A stretch of 64,000 nt of DNA, from NCBI GenBank assembly GCA_009192285.1, contig CM018603.1:6197613-6261612 (forward strand), in the 5' to 3' direction. Shown here piece after piece: positions 13,394 to 24,900 of the stretch. Origin of the DNA: Morchella semilibera. Its lineage: Eukaryota; Ascomycota; Pezizomycetes; Pezizales; Morchellaceae. The notes under the pieces were generated by a model. The model was not told the origin of the DNA. It saw nothing but the letters and a program-made list of their open reading frames with translations, and did not search any database. Numbering within the stretch: the first letter of the stretch is position 1; each line of letters begins with the position of its first letter. A program made the translations under genes and the position numbers.

Positions 13394-14167
13394 ATGTCAA
13401 AACGCAAAGCGCCCGCCGACAGCCCATCACTGGACCGCCGCTCCCGCCGCGGCACACGTCATTCGACAGTCTACGATGCGGTAGCCAACCGCGTCAACTA
13501 CGAAGGCTTCCTGCGCCAACGCCGCGTTCACAACGCGCACGGGGAGCTGCACCGACGCTCACAGACCGCGCAGACGGCGGACGAGGTACTGGGGCGGCGG
13601 CGGAACGCGCCTGAAGCACCGATCCCGTATGCGGAGGGCAAGGGTGAGGGGCTGCCGGATTCCGTGAGTTTGCATTCCTTGTGCAGCTTGGGATTGGCGG
13701 TGGTGGGTGGTAGGGTGGTAGCAGTGTTGAGCGCGGGCTAATAGATGTGGTGGTGGGTGGGTGGACAGGATTTGTTGATTGCGGTACATCAATACGCCGC
13801 AGACTTTTATGGCGCGCATGGGATGGGGGCGGTCAGTTATCGTAGTATGGACGAGACCGCCTTGTTGGCTGTTGGTTGTTTTGCTGCTTTCCTGTGGCTG
13901 CATGACGGTTATGATGTGCTGACGGGAGGTGTGTTAGGTATGCTGTTGGAGGAGACGGTCAAGAGCTGTTTGGGTGAAGATGGAGACTTGGCCTTGATCG
14001 AACAGGAATCCTCGAGTGATGATGACGAGACGGAGGAGGAAGTGATGGAGGCGGTGGAACCCGAAGAGAGCCCACCAAAGGAGCAGAAGAAAAAGAGAAA
14101 AAGTAGGAAAAAGAAGTCGAAAAACAAGGAACCACCATCAACAGCAGAGCCGGAAACAGATAGATGA
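13394..14167 (+). CDS. rrn10: Probable UAF complex subunit Rrn10 (RNA polymerase I initiation)
   Basis: Exon 1 13394-13663; intron 13664-13768 (GTGAGT...ACAG); exon 2 13769-13874; probable intron 13875-13937; exon 3 13938-14167. The protein, about 180 residues with the second intron removed, starts with a basic Lys/Arg region (MSKRKAP, RRSRRGTRH), then STVYDAVANRV, LPDSDLLIAVHQYAADFY and SMDETALLAVGMLLEE, and ends in an acidic Ser/Asp/Glu block followed by a Lys-rich tail. The DLLxAxHxYAxDFY and SMDETALLAxGxLLEE segments match my recollection of the fungal Rrn10 family, which belongs to the upstream activating factor at rDNA promoters. The second intron is 63 nt, so retention keeps the frame; removal restores the family motif and its 3' end has a CTGAC branch site. 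The family name comes from recognition, not a search. Confidence 0.6.
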
Positions 14168-15927
14168 TTCCGGTGTGTGTGTGTGCGTGGGTGAGTAAAG
14201 ACAATCACACTCTGTCACTCGTCCCGCAAGAGAGGTGGTTGCAGATTTTTGCTTTTTTTGAGGAGCCAAGACAAGCCTCTGTGCATATCCCCTTTATTAT
14301 ACCCCTCCCATCCTGTCGCGGTTTACTCGTTTGGAGCCTTTTAGTTAACATGGCCTGATCAGCTGGGTAGGACTTCTATTTTCTTATTTTGTGGAACTGG
14401 GTGTATTTTTTTTTCTTCTTTTTTGAGGCGTCTTTTTCTTCTATGTTTTTATAGGGCTATTAGTCAATGTAGGACCACGGCATAGGCAATTGATCGAAAA
14501 AACGTTGGTAAATCCTAATATTCTTTCTGATTAGAAATTGATGATGTTTGTAGATCGTACCGGAAGAGTTAGTAACTACATGTACTATGCCTTTTGGGGT
14601 CAAGGCTGATACCATCTGTAACAACTCGTTCTGGTGGAAGTACCCATTCCGTTCCTGAACCTTAGACCAACCTCCCATCACGCGGACCACCACCTATAGA
14701 TACCGTAGAATCATATATCGACACACAGACCACTCTACGGCCAGCTTCACTAGCTAAAGGGGTAATTGTGGCAAACCACCCATGCTGAGATTTTCGTTCC
14801 GCAAGGATTTAGTCTAGCATCATGCAGCTGATAGGGATAAGAATTTTTTTCGTGCTTTGTTATCGATATCGGATATTCCGAAGGCGAATTAGGGTTTCGT
14901 TGTTGTGAATGTGTGAATGAGGGTGTGCGGAGTGTAGATCATGATACCTTTCTCCCGGAAAGCTTTCCGAAGACCAGCTTCTTTTCAAACCCCAAAATTA
15001 GGTCCTACCGGGAAGGAACTTCTTAAGATCCCCCTGGCCGGCACCATGCTGGTTCGGAGGAGATGGCGCTGGAAAAAAGTACAACATGCAGTCCGCAGCT
15101 TTTAGAGTACTAGAGGGGGGGTGTTATTTTTTTTTTCGGGCTTTTCCTTTAAACTATATTAGATTTAAGCATGACTATCGCCGAAGGGCTGCTTAATCAA
15201 AGCTGGCATGTGCATTCCAGGGCCTAGATGCCAGGGAGCTGCAGCCGCCAAGGTAGGAAAAAAGGTCACTCATTCCAACCCACCCGGCATCGACTTCTAC
15301 CACAAGTAGAGCATAGAGGCGGTATATTGGACTTCTATCAAGCACATGTGCACCCCCCATTCTTTCACTTAATATCATCTCTAGAAGTCTCAATTCTTGC
15401 ATAAGCGGATTAAGCGAACAGAGTAACCCGAAACCCGAGCGAAAAGAAGCCCTACTTTTTCCGGTAGGATTTTTTTTGTTGCTATACGTGCGGCGCCAAT
15501 CATCATGTAGGAGAAATGTACTCTACCTAGTGCTTGTTAATAGAGTAGGTAGTGTAAAGGTTCTTCGGTACTCTCCTGGTAATTGCACCTAGTTGCACTT
15601 GTAGAATAAGTAGGTGGATACAATGCGCCACCATGGAGCTTCCGGCGCACTGTGGTCCGAAATGCACCCGCGGGATACTCTGCACCGGGTAGGTCAATTG
15701 TGATAAGGGTTAGAAAAAATTTCCATTCGATAGGCAATATCGTGATATAGAGATTTAATTAATGAATTTGAGTTGAATATAAGGGGTAGTGAGAAGTTGT
15801 AATTTCTTGTTGAATTCGCCAGAGCAAGCCGCCGATCCGATCCTATATAGTTGTGGGAACTTTTACAGAAAAAAACGAAAAATATACCTTTGAGAAATAT
15901 TCTATCGTCTTTCTAGAGCCGCAGACA
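14168..15927. other. Gene-free intergenic region
   Basis: No gene seen. It holds several T runs (around 14405-14425 and 15126-15136), one TACATGTA at 14577 and no recognisable repeat family. The final 150 bases presumably contain the promoter of the transporter. Confidence 0.5.
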
Positions 15928-17706
15928 ATGGGGACCTCATTACTGAGTCGTTTGAGGGAATACCTCTATATGCCAATGTATGTGCGATGTGCAGCATTCG
16001 TCTCTCTTGGAGGATTCATCTATGGGTTCGTTATTATTCCAGGTACTAAAAGTCCCGATCTCAAAACTGACACCCTACAGTTTTGATACTGGCTCAATTG
16101 GCCCCATTACCCTCATGCCACACTTCGAGGACCTATTCGGTCATCTCTCACCCACACTCCATGGCCTCATCATATCTATGATCCTTATTCCCGCCTGTAT
16201 CTCCTCCCTAGTAGCTGGCCCAATAGCGGACAGAATCTCTCGAACATATGGAATTTCCCTCGGCGCAGGCCTCTACGCAATCGGCTCACTCCTGCAGTGC
16301 CTCTCTGGTTTCGGGGGTGGGAGATCAGAGGGCCTCGCCATGCTACTTATTGGGCGAACACTTGCGGGATTGGGAGAGGGAATTTTCTTATCCCCGATTA
16401 CGGTCTATGCGGTCGAAGTGACGCCCGGAAAGGCACGAGGGAGAGTTGCGTCCCTAGTGCAGTTGGGCATTTGCCTGGGTATCTGCGCCGGGTACTTCAT
16501 CTGCTATGGGAGTCTGAGGATCGACAGCTCTTTGTCCTGGAGGCTACCCTTTGCGTGCCAGACGCTCATTGCAAGCGGTATTTGTGCTGGTTGCCTTTTC
16601 CTCCCACATTCGCCGAGGTGGTTGTTCCATGTTGGCCGCAAGGAAGAGGCAATGGCAGCGCTCGAAACTCTCGAAATAACACAGAATTCAACCGATACCG
16701 AGAATCAGGAGATGCTGACATTGATCCGTGACGAAGACCATTCAAACTCTAAAGGGTGGTTTAGAAAGTTGATTGATGATACGAAGTTGATGTTCGAAAA
16801 AGAAACAAGAGGAAGGACATGTCTAGGTGTGTTCATGAGCGGGATGCAGCAGCTGACCGGAATTGATGGGCTCCTGTACTATGCTCCTGTGCTGTTTACG
16901 CAGGCGGGATTAAGCAGTACAAATGCCAGTTTTCTGGCGAGTGGTGTTTCGGGTTTAGTAAATGTTGTTGTTACGATTTTTGCCCAGTTCTACACTGATA
17001 AGTGGTAAGGAATAGCTATGTCACCACATAAACCATGCCATAACTAACCATTGACCATGATGTAGGGGACGCCGACCAACCATGATATTTGGCAACGGTT
17101 TCTGTGCAGCGACAATGATCGCAATTGGTAGTATCTATGCATCTGGTGCCAACAACACCCAAAGCGGTCGATATGCAGTCATTGCGTTGATCTACCTCTT
17201 CCTCATCAGTTTCTGCTCAACAACGGCCATCATGTGCAGGATCTATGTGACAGAGATCCAACCGATCAAGACAAGAGCAGCTGCTAGCAGTCTTTCCTTA
17301 TCGGCAAATTGGGTATGATTCACCTAATCCTCCCATGATCGATCTGCAGTCATGTCTAACAGTGTATAGACTGTCAATTGGGTTGTCGCCTTTACGACGC
17401 CAATGTTCTTGGCAGCTTGCCCTTCAGGGCCATATTTCTTGTGGGGAGGGGGCACTTTCTTCGCAGTTTGTATGTTATTCCCCATTATATAACCCGAGGT
17501 ACGCGTTACTAACAGGCATATTAGTGATCTTTATCTGCTTCATGCCTGAGACGAAGGGCCGTTCTCTTGAATCTGTTGATAAGGCTTTCGATACAACGCC
17601 ACTGCAAGACATGCTAAAATGGGTATCTAGTAAGCGTAGTAATGTTAATATTGAGGTGGATCAGAGCGTGGAGAGGGTAGATATGGTTATCGATGGGGAG
17701 AAGTAA
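15928..17706 (+). CDS. MFS sugar transporter
   Basis: Five exons (15928-16025, 16081-17004, 17066-17312, 17370-17469, 17516-17706) encode 519 residues, the usual length for fungal hexose-type porters with 12 membrane helices. Visible family motifs: GFDTGSIGPI in helix 1, ADRISRTYG after helix 2, IGRTLAGLGEGIF in helix 4, HSPRWL before the central loop, QQLTGIDGLLYYAPVLF in helix 7 and PETKGRSLE after helix 12. The protein should import sugars or related polyols across the plasma membrane; the substrate cannot be read from sequence. The first donor (GTTCGT) is weak, but only this join restores GFDTG. No linked catabolic genes are present. Confidence 0.92.
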
Positions 17707-19371
17707 TGGCTTCTCTCATTCGAGGTGTACGAATTGGGTTTACGATTATATGAATAATGTATTAAAAGCTTGAACCAAACTTTTATTGGGTAGGAACTCT
17801 GGAAAAGAGCTCTGTATTGGGAAAAGTGAGATATGGGAGGGCTAGTCTTGCTGCCACTGATCGCGTTTGCGCCGGGATATCCTTAGATTACGGCCAATAG
17901 TATCCTTGAAACGAAGAGCTTGGTTAGAATAGATGGTGTTCAAACCGGTAAGGAATCAACCTTGGGTAACGGTAGGAATCAAGGTAGCAGGTCAGAGGGG
18001 GGGGGGGGGGGGAATGTCGAGATTATCGACTGTGCGCATACCGTGGCTCGGTTTATCAATCTAGGAGTCTAAAATTGGCATAGAGGACCTTGAGGGTTGC
18101 GATGATCTTCCATAGATAATAGCTGGAGTTTATATCGGGGATTATGGCCAGCTGGTCAGGTGGGGTTAAAACCTCCCCGCGGTTATAGGATCGGCTGGAC
18201 TTCGGCTCTCGGTGAAAGAGAGAGTGGATTAGAGACTTCAAATACATCTTACGTGAGTTTCTCCTTCAGGCGTAGTTTCCAGCACATACATATCTCGCTT
18301 ATAAATTATATAAACTTCGAGGTTAAAATCTTTCCTATTAACCTTTGAGGGCCTGCACATAAAACGCTTACGTGACCCTGTAGTATCTGTCCCTAGCACG
18401 CACATGTACCTAGAGGTTCCTAAAAGTGGTGAAACGGCTTGGGATTACACTATTAGGTGAAGCCTTGGTAAATTCACAACCACCTTGATTTCTTTTATTT
18501 AAATATGATTGATGAATTCTTTATATTCTGTTTACATACTCTATATACGATATATTGTTGCTTCATTAGGGTTACAATTGGGCCGCATATGGTTGAAATC
18601 GTGAGTGGTAAATCCATCACTTTCCGGTACCCCTGGTACCTACATGAAGTAGGTGGTTGCGGCTCGATCTTGGTATCCAGCACTCTCAACTGTGAGAACC
18701 TAGTACCTTCTATTAACGACTATTACCAGGATAAAGACGTAGCAGGTAGTATGGGGATGATTTGACTCCCCTCTGTTATGGGTGAAGAGTTAATAATGAC
18801 TCGATGTGGGTATATCGATAAAGCAATCTGTAGGCTGTAGAAACTCCAAACTGTTATCCTCATGGAATATCACTCGTTGTCATCGCCAGGATTCATGACT
18901 TACTGTTATGATTGACGAAAGGTTCCCTACCTCTTACGAACTGAAGTGGTATGGAAGATGCCTTTGAACATCCGACTCCCTCTCCGTCATTCTAATCACC
19001 ATTTTGTGAAACGGCAGGAATCCCCCTTTATACTTCAATGATCGATCACTCTGTTTCGGCCTTTATAATTATCCCAGCTGCAGGCCCACCAGCATAATCG
19101 GTATGAATGCTATATAAAACTTTCAGCCAAGTCCCATTGTTAATTAAACTTCTCCGATGATATTTTCTTTTTTCTCAAAAAATTAGGGTATGTGTCCCAT
19201 TCTACGGTGAGAATCTTGACGTATCGTTAGATTTCTAAGACTCCTCACGTTTCTGACCAAACAGTACCACCGCGTCATTATCACTTATTTCGTTCCCTTC
19301 GAGATCCTCTCCATCGTTTGCATTAATTTAACTTAAAACACTCTCACCCACCAACTACCTGCCCCGCCGCA
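17707..19371. other. Gene-free intergenic region with a 16-base G run
   Basis: No gene seen. A G run of 16 lies at 17997-18012. The rest is A/T-rich and without recognisable repeats. The last 270 bases contain a candidate TATA element for the small secreted protein gene. Confidence 0.5.
19111..19118 (+). promoter_or_regulatory. Candidate TATA box of the small secreted protein gene
   Basis: TATATAAA lies about 260 bases before the ATG at 19372. The distance implies a leader of roughly 200 bases if this is the element used. Confidence 0.35.
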
Positions 19372-19872
19372 ATGAAGCTCCTTGTTGTCACCGCTATTCT
19401 CATCATTCTCTTCCGCACCGCCCTCTCTTACAGCGTTCCCGCTGTCTCCACTACCGAAACCAATGTCATCCGTTACCCCCTCAACATTACCTTCGACCTT
19501 GGTGTGAACTACGATGATCATACCTCCGATACCGAGACCTCCTTACTTGAAAAACGCCAGTTTCAAGCTTTCGTAGTCTGCGAGACAACCGATGGTTCCC
19601 CCTGGACCAGAGACGTCCGCGCCGCCGGAGACCGTCTCCTCAAAAAAGCCACAATATGTCAGCAAAACAACCCTGCCAGGAGCAGGTGCACCCAGATGAC
19701 CGATTCCGGCAGCGCGGCCATTGGGATCTGTGGCCCAGTCAAGTCCGAGGTCCATTGTCGGACGGCAGGAAAGGTCGGACACGTTGTCGCGGAGCTGTGC
19801 AACAGAAACGGTTTGGCGGGAGGATACGGGCAGTACGAGTGGGGAAGAATCGTCGTCTACGTCCCCTCCTAG
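19372..19872 (+). CDS. Small secreted cysteine-containing protein with a Kex2-type site
   Basis: A single-exon gene for 166 residues. A signal peptide (about residues 1-19, MKLLVVTAILIILFRTALS) is followed by a propeptide with an N-glycosylation sequon (NIT) and a dibasic site in LLEKRQF near residue 62, where a Kex2-type protease would release the mature part of about 104 residues. The mature part has five cysteines (VCETT, ATICQQ, SRCTQ, GICGP, VHCRT) plus one near the end (ELCNR), and closes with GGYGQYEWGRIVVYVPS. The layout resembles small fungal secreted proteins; a killer-protein-like alpha/beta fold is possible but not shown. A decayed copy lies 630 bases downstream. The intact frame, clean signal peptide and TATA element suggest it is expressed. 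Function unknown. Confidence 0.75.
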   Translation: MKLLVVTAILIILFRTALSYSVPAVSTTETNVIRYPLNITFDLGVNYDDHTSDTETSLLEKRQFQAFVVCETTDGSPWTRDVRAAGDRLLKKATICQQNNPARSRCTQMTDSGSAAIGICGPVKSEVHCRTAGKVGHVVAELCNRNGLAGGYGQYEWGRIVVYVPS

Positions 19873-20500
19873 GGTTGTATGGGCTACGACCCGGGGGGTA
19901 AACATCGGGGGGTTATCTGTCTTTTTTTTTATTTTTAGAATCTTTGTTAAGACCCTAATAATAATAATAATAAAAAGGGGGTTATACAGATAGTACCAAA
20001 GGTTTTTAGTTCACTTCGGTCCAGTAAAGCAATGAGTTCCTTGTAATTTTTAACTTGTAGTTTTATAGTGATTGCGGCAGACGATCTTTCAAATTTACGG
20101 TACATTTTCTTTTCGCGCCTAAAACTTTTTTGAGAACCAAAACAAACCTTGTGTGCTTTACAATGTGATGGAATTCCCAGACCCCAATTATCTACCGGTC
20201 ACAACCACCACCACCACCACCACTATCACCGTACTGGCTGGGAACGAGACTATCCTCGAGTGGTTGAAAGTTATGAATACGTGTCAAAAAGTAGCTATGA
20301 AATCTTTTTGACTGTTTCAGTCCCCCTCTCTCTATATACCCATTCTCTCTACCATGGATTTACTACTCGAACCTGTTGTCCAATCGATCCAATAAATTTG
20401 AGCTAGCATCTCTAAAAGGATTACCAACCTGCACCGTTGGTTCTAAACACCGTCGTTAGTTATAGTATTTCACTTTTAACTCGCCTATACCTACACTATT

Positions 20501-20947
20501 ATGAAGTTCTTCACCGCTACCAGCACTCTCCCCTCTCTTCGGCATAATCATCACCCTCGCCAACACCATCCCCTATAAACCTGCCGCTACTGAACCCGAG
20601 TATCTACATCTCCCCCCGAAATGAAGCCGACGACACGAGCGACTCCATCACCTGTGAGACTAGCGGGGGCTCTCTGCTCACCAGCGACGCCGCTGACACC
20701 AGCGGGTACCTCATCAACGGGTCTAGGCCTAACAACTACAGGCAGAGAACTTTCGTTGGTTCGAACTGCACGAGGCATTACCTGGTCGGGCGGCGCGTTT
20801 GTGGCGCTATGCGGTCTGACGGGAAAAAAGATCGATTGCAGATTGGGGAGATCGGTCCTGGTTGTTGTGGATAAGTGCGCCAGTGATGGAAGGGTTGGTG
20901 GGTACCACGTTTATGCAGGGGAGACTGTGAGGGCTGTGATTTACTAG
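20501..20947 (+). pseudogene. Decayed paralogue of the small secreted protein
   Basis: This stretch begins with an ATG followed by a degraded signal-peptide-like sequence and shares with the gene at 19372 the CETxxGS start of the mature part, an A(I/V)xxCG segment and the closing GGY and V-Y end. It cannot be read in one frame; about three breaks are present, so I treat it as a fossil copy. Placement and similarity suggest an old tandem duplication. The divergence is large at the protein level, so the duplication is not recent. Confidence 0.6.
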
Positions 20948-21986
20948 GTTTGAGGACTGTGGGGGATCCTGAACTCCCTACGGCCAAGTTTCTAATGCAA
21001 CTATTCTTCTTCTTGTTGTTAGTATCTTCCTTCTAGTTTCACTACTTCTTATTCGTATCATTCCCTTTATTTTGTTCTTTCTATTCTTATTCTTACGTCC
21101 CTTGCTGATCTGTATATCTTAATTAGCTTTGGACCCAGATCTTTCCCGCCGCCTTTGTGCCGGAGTCCCCAAAATATGGTACCCTGATACCACAATATCA
21201 AGTTTACCTTCTCCTAGCTAGCTAGCATCATATCTAACCTCCCCCAAACCCTGTGCACCAACTCACCCCCGATTGAGCCTCTTCGGGCGCACCTCATGTA
21301 ACGAGTGATATCTATGATTGCTATTTCAACAGCGAGGGTGGGCAGCCCGTCTTAGTAGGCGGTACAGGGCGCTGTGATTCCCTAGTTGGGTGGTATGCGA
21401 TTTGTCCTGTGTGGATGTCGCCTGGAAGTTAGGACACAGCCAAGAGGTCACGTACCGAAGTAATTAAGTTAGTCTGTAGGCTACATGATGTGTGTAGTGT
21501 CTTATTCCGCCGTATATGCATGCAGTAGAGCCAGGTGGGTCGCGGGACAATAGAGTTTGCTCGCCTCTGTAGATATTAACACACATCAACAACGACAATG
21601 TTAACTACAATCAAGCGTATTAGTATTAGTACTGCAGCTAGCAGTATCGAGATGGTTTCTAGTCGACGTCGCGCATCAGTCACTCAAGAGAATCAAGATA
21701 CTGCGAAAACCAGGAACTACAAAATATAGTTCGAGGGGCTCTTCACAAGCGTGCAAGTGGGAAATACTCATTCAAGCTCGGTTTTTTTTTTTTATACTCC
21801 GATGTGTTCCCCGCCAAGAAATTCCCCACCACGAGTGAGATTCCATGCCACGGCACTCTCCGCCCACCGCGAAATCTTGGCAACACTAACCAATTCTCAC
21901 CACGCAGATTAAAAAAAAAAAAAGATTCGTCTCACAACCTCACAACCTCACAAACCCACCAGACACCAAATACTAAATAATTCACA
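20948..21986. other. Intergenic region upstream of UTP10
   Basis: No gene seen. Pyrimidine-rich sequence follows the fossil copy (about 21000-21110). An A run at 21911-21923 and repeated CACAACCTCACAA words sit just before the UTP10 start and belong to its promoter or leader. Confidence 0.5.
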
Positions 21987-24900
21987 ATGGCGTCCTCCCT
22001 CGCAGCCCAGCTGCAGCGGATCACCGCCAACTCGACCGCCACTCTCAACACCAAAAAACTCAGGCAGATCCACTCCGCGTCCCTTCTCTTTCCCGAGTCC
22101 CATGCGGCGACGCAGGATCTCGACACAATCTTCTCGATTGCGGTAGAGGGCTTCCGCGAGCTGTGCCAATTGGATGAGCGCTTTGTGGCCTATGATCGTG
22201 GGCTGTTCAGCGAGAGTAGTAAAGGCGTGGATCGCTTCTTGCTGCCGCGGAATGAGGTTGATGAGCTCGATCGGAGCATTGAGGCCTTTTTGCAGCTCGT
22301 CAGTGGGAAACTATTGCTTCGGCCGTCGCTAAAGGCTGTTGAATGGCTTGTTCGTCGGTTTAGGTACATTCTCCACTATCAATTCTGTATATATATATAT
22401 ATGTCTAGATACTAATAATATATCCTATAGGGTACAAGAACAAAATACCGCCTCCATCATCCTCTGCTTCCTCCCCTACCACACACACCCTACCCTCCTC
22501 CCCACCCTCCTCGGCATCATCCCCCCCAAATCTCTTCCCCGTGAGCTCGGCTTCCTCGCCCCCTACCTCAAGCCGGCGTCCCCCGTTCCCCGCCACGTTG
22601 TCACCCATGCGCTCTCCCACCGCCGCGAATTCTTCACCCTCCTCACCAGCTACGTCACCACCGCCGTCAAATCCCGCCGCGACAGCCATGCCCTCATCTC
22701 CTTCTTCAGCACCGTCTCCACTGAGTCTGTCTCTCTCATGTGCGACGCCACACGCAAAGCTGGCACCATCTCCGAGCAGGACGTCCTCCACCTCACCATG
22801 CCGATCCTCGAGGAGGCCTACGCAGCGCGCAAGACGCCAGAGTTCCAGATTGGAGCATATATGCTGACGACAGTCGTGGTGGCGAAGCTGGCGGTGTCGG
22901 GGCAGCTGCTGCTGTCGCTGATGCAGAGCGTGGTAAAGGGGTGGAGCAAGGACACGGTCAGTGCCGGTTTGGCGTGCGTGGCATTTCTGGCGCAGGCAAG
23001 ACAGGGAGAGAAGGAGATAAGGGTTTCGGAAGACGTCACGAGGGGGTTGCTGAAGATTGGGGATATTGCGGAGAGGCTTCTGGCCATGGGAGAGAAGTAT
23101 AGAGTTGATAAACTCGTGGTTGGGCTCTGCTTGGGCATCCTGGATAGGCTGGGGCGTAGATATGGGCCCAGGGAGCTGGTCATCGTTGTTAAGCTGTTGG
23201 AGGAGGCACGTATGGGGCCTAAGCAGCGCAGGCTGGTGATGAAGAAGCTCGTCGATGCCGCACAGAAGATCGGCGATGGCCAAGCAGCGGTACAGACAGA
23301 GGAGGACAGCAAGGCCCTCGATGACGTCAAGGAGAAACTTGCATCCTCCCTGGTGTGCTGGACCGGCCTGGGCGAGAAGAAGAAGATGGGAAAGCTCATC
23401 AAGGAGATCCTAGAGACCGAGTCTGTAGACGTTGAGCTTCTCGAGCTCAGGCTCCAAACCGTCATCCGCCCCGCCATCATGCCCGCCGCGGAGACCAAAG
23501 TGCCACTGAAGGCGATTGAAGCGCCACAGGTGCAGACGGAGACTTTCGAGGGGCTCCTTGCGGCCATTCCGGCATCTGTGGAGGGCGATTCTTTCCTGGC
23601 GCCCACTGCCCCGAACATCTTGGAAAGACTTGGAGAGACATTCCTTACAGCTATCACTACGTCAAAATCATTTGTGCTAGCACTAGAGCTCCCAATCTTC
23701 AAGAGTAAACCAGTAGACCACGCATTCACACTATCATTCTTCGTCAAGATCTGGACCTCGCTGCGGTACCCCGCCATTGCGCGGACCACTGCGCTGCACG
23801 AGTGCGCTAGCTACATCAAAACCATTACCGAAAGAGTAGAATTCCAGGCCCTACTCCCACACATCCTTGTCGCACTCGCGGACCCCTCAATCAGCGTACG
23901 ACGCGAAGCCGCAAGCCTCGCCAAGGTCCTGAATGGGCGGTTCGTGGCGCTCGGCGGAGAGCTGGGCAAGAAAAAGAAGAGGAGAAAGTCCGACGCCTCT
24001 GCAGAGGGCCCGATAAAGTACTGGGCCCTCGACTCAATCTACGGAACGGGCAAGCAGACTCAGGAAGTTAAATGGCTCGAGATCGCAGAGGCAAGGAAGT
24101 TCATCGAGGAGGTCATCATGAGCAACTTGGAGGAGTGTGTTCTTGACTCCAACGTCATTGGCCGCTCCGTCGAGAGCGTGCTCAGCAGCTCGACAGACGG
24201 GAATATAAAGTCTAGCTTGAAGACAAGCATGATGTCCTTTTTGGGCAGCCACACAGTCAACATGCCCGCCCTCCTCCCTAAACTGCGTCTCCTCGCCATG
24301 CTGAACCGCGTCGAGAAGGCGCCTACATCACGTACCGAGTTCCTCGCGCATGCGCTGGAAAGCTGGGTAGATGTGTCAGACTACCAGGTCCGTGTATCAC
24401 AATGTGCCGAAGAGCGTGTCGACATTGTCGCGCTCGAGGAGCAGCTCGTGACCATCATTGCTGAAGGTGGAGATGCAGAAGGTGCTGCTGTCCTGGTCCA
24501 TATCATCGAGAAGGGATTCAGCGCCACTCTCAGGACTGCGGCCGCCGTACGGATCACCAAGGTCTGGAACAGCTTTGACGACGATACCAAGACTGGCGCG
24601 GCGGAAAAGCTTCTTGAGATTACATTGAATGATGAGGACGCTGGAGAGGCTCACCAGGTACTGAGAGATGTAGCGATTTCTACCGAAGTGTTTTCCCGCT
24701 TCCTCGAGGAGTCAAGAGTCGAGCTGAAGGCTGCGCTTCCCGGAAGTGCCGTTGCAAATAATAAGAGGCAGAAGATGACTACCGCGGTCACCGCCGGCTC
24801 TGACAATGAGGTTGACCAGGCGGTGGCATTGAGGCGTGTTACAACTGTAGCAGAGTTGCTTGAAGGTCAGGGAGCGGAGAAGCATCCGGACCTTTTGAAG

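Noticed and set aside
20149-20406. Open frame with a His run
   Set aside because: The His run is a simple CAC repeat and the frame has no conserved features; it lies between the secreted protein and its fossil copy.
22405-23283. 292-codon frame antisense to UTP10
   Set aside because: Shadow of the GC-rich UTP10 coding sequence, which has clear family motifs on the plus strand.
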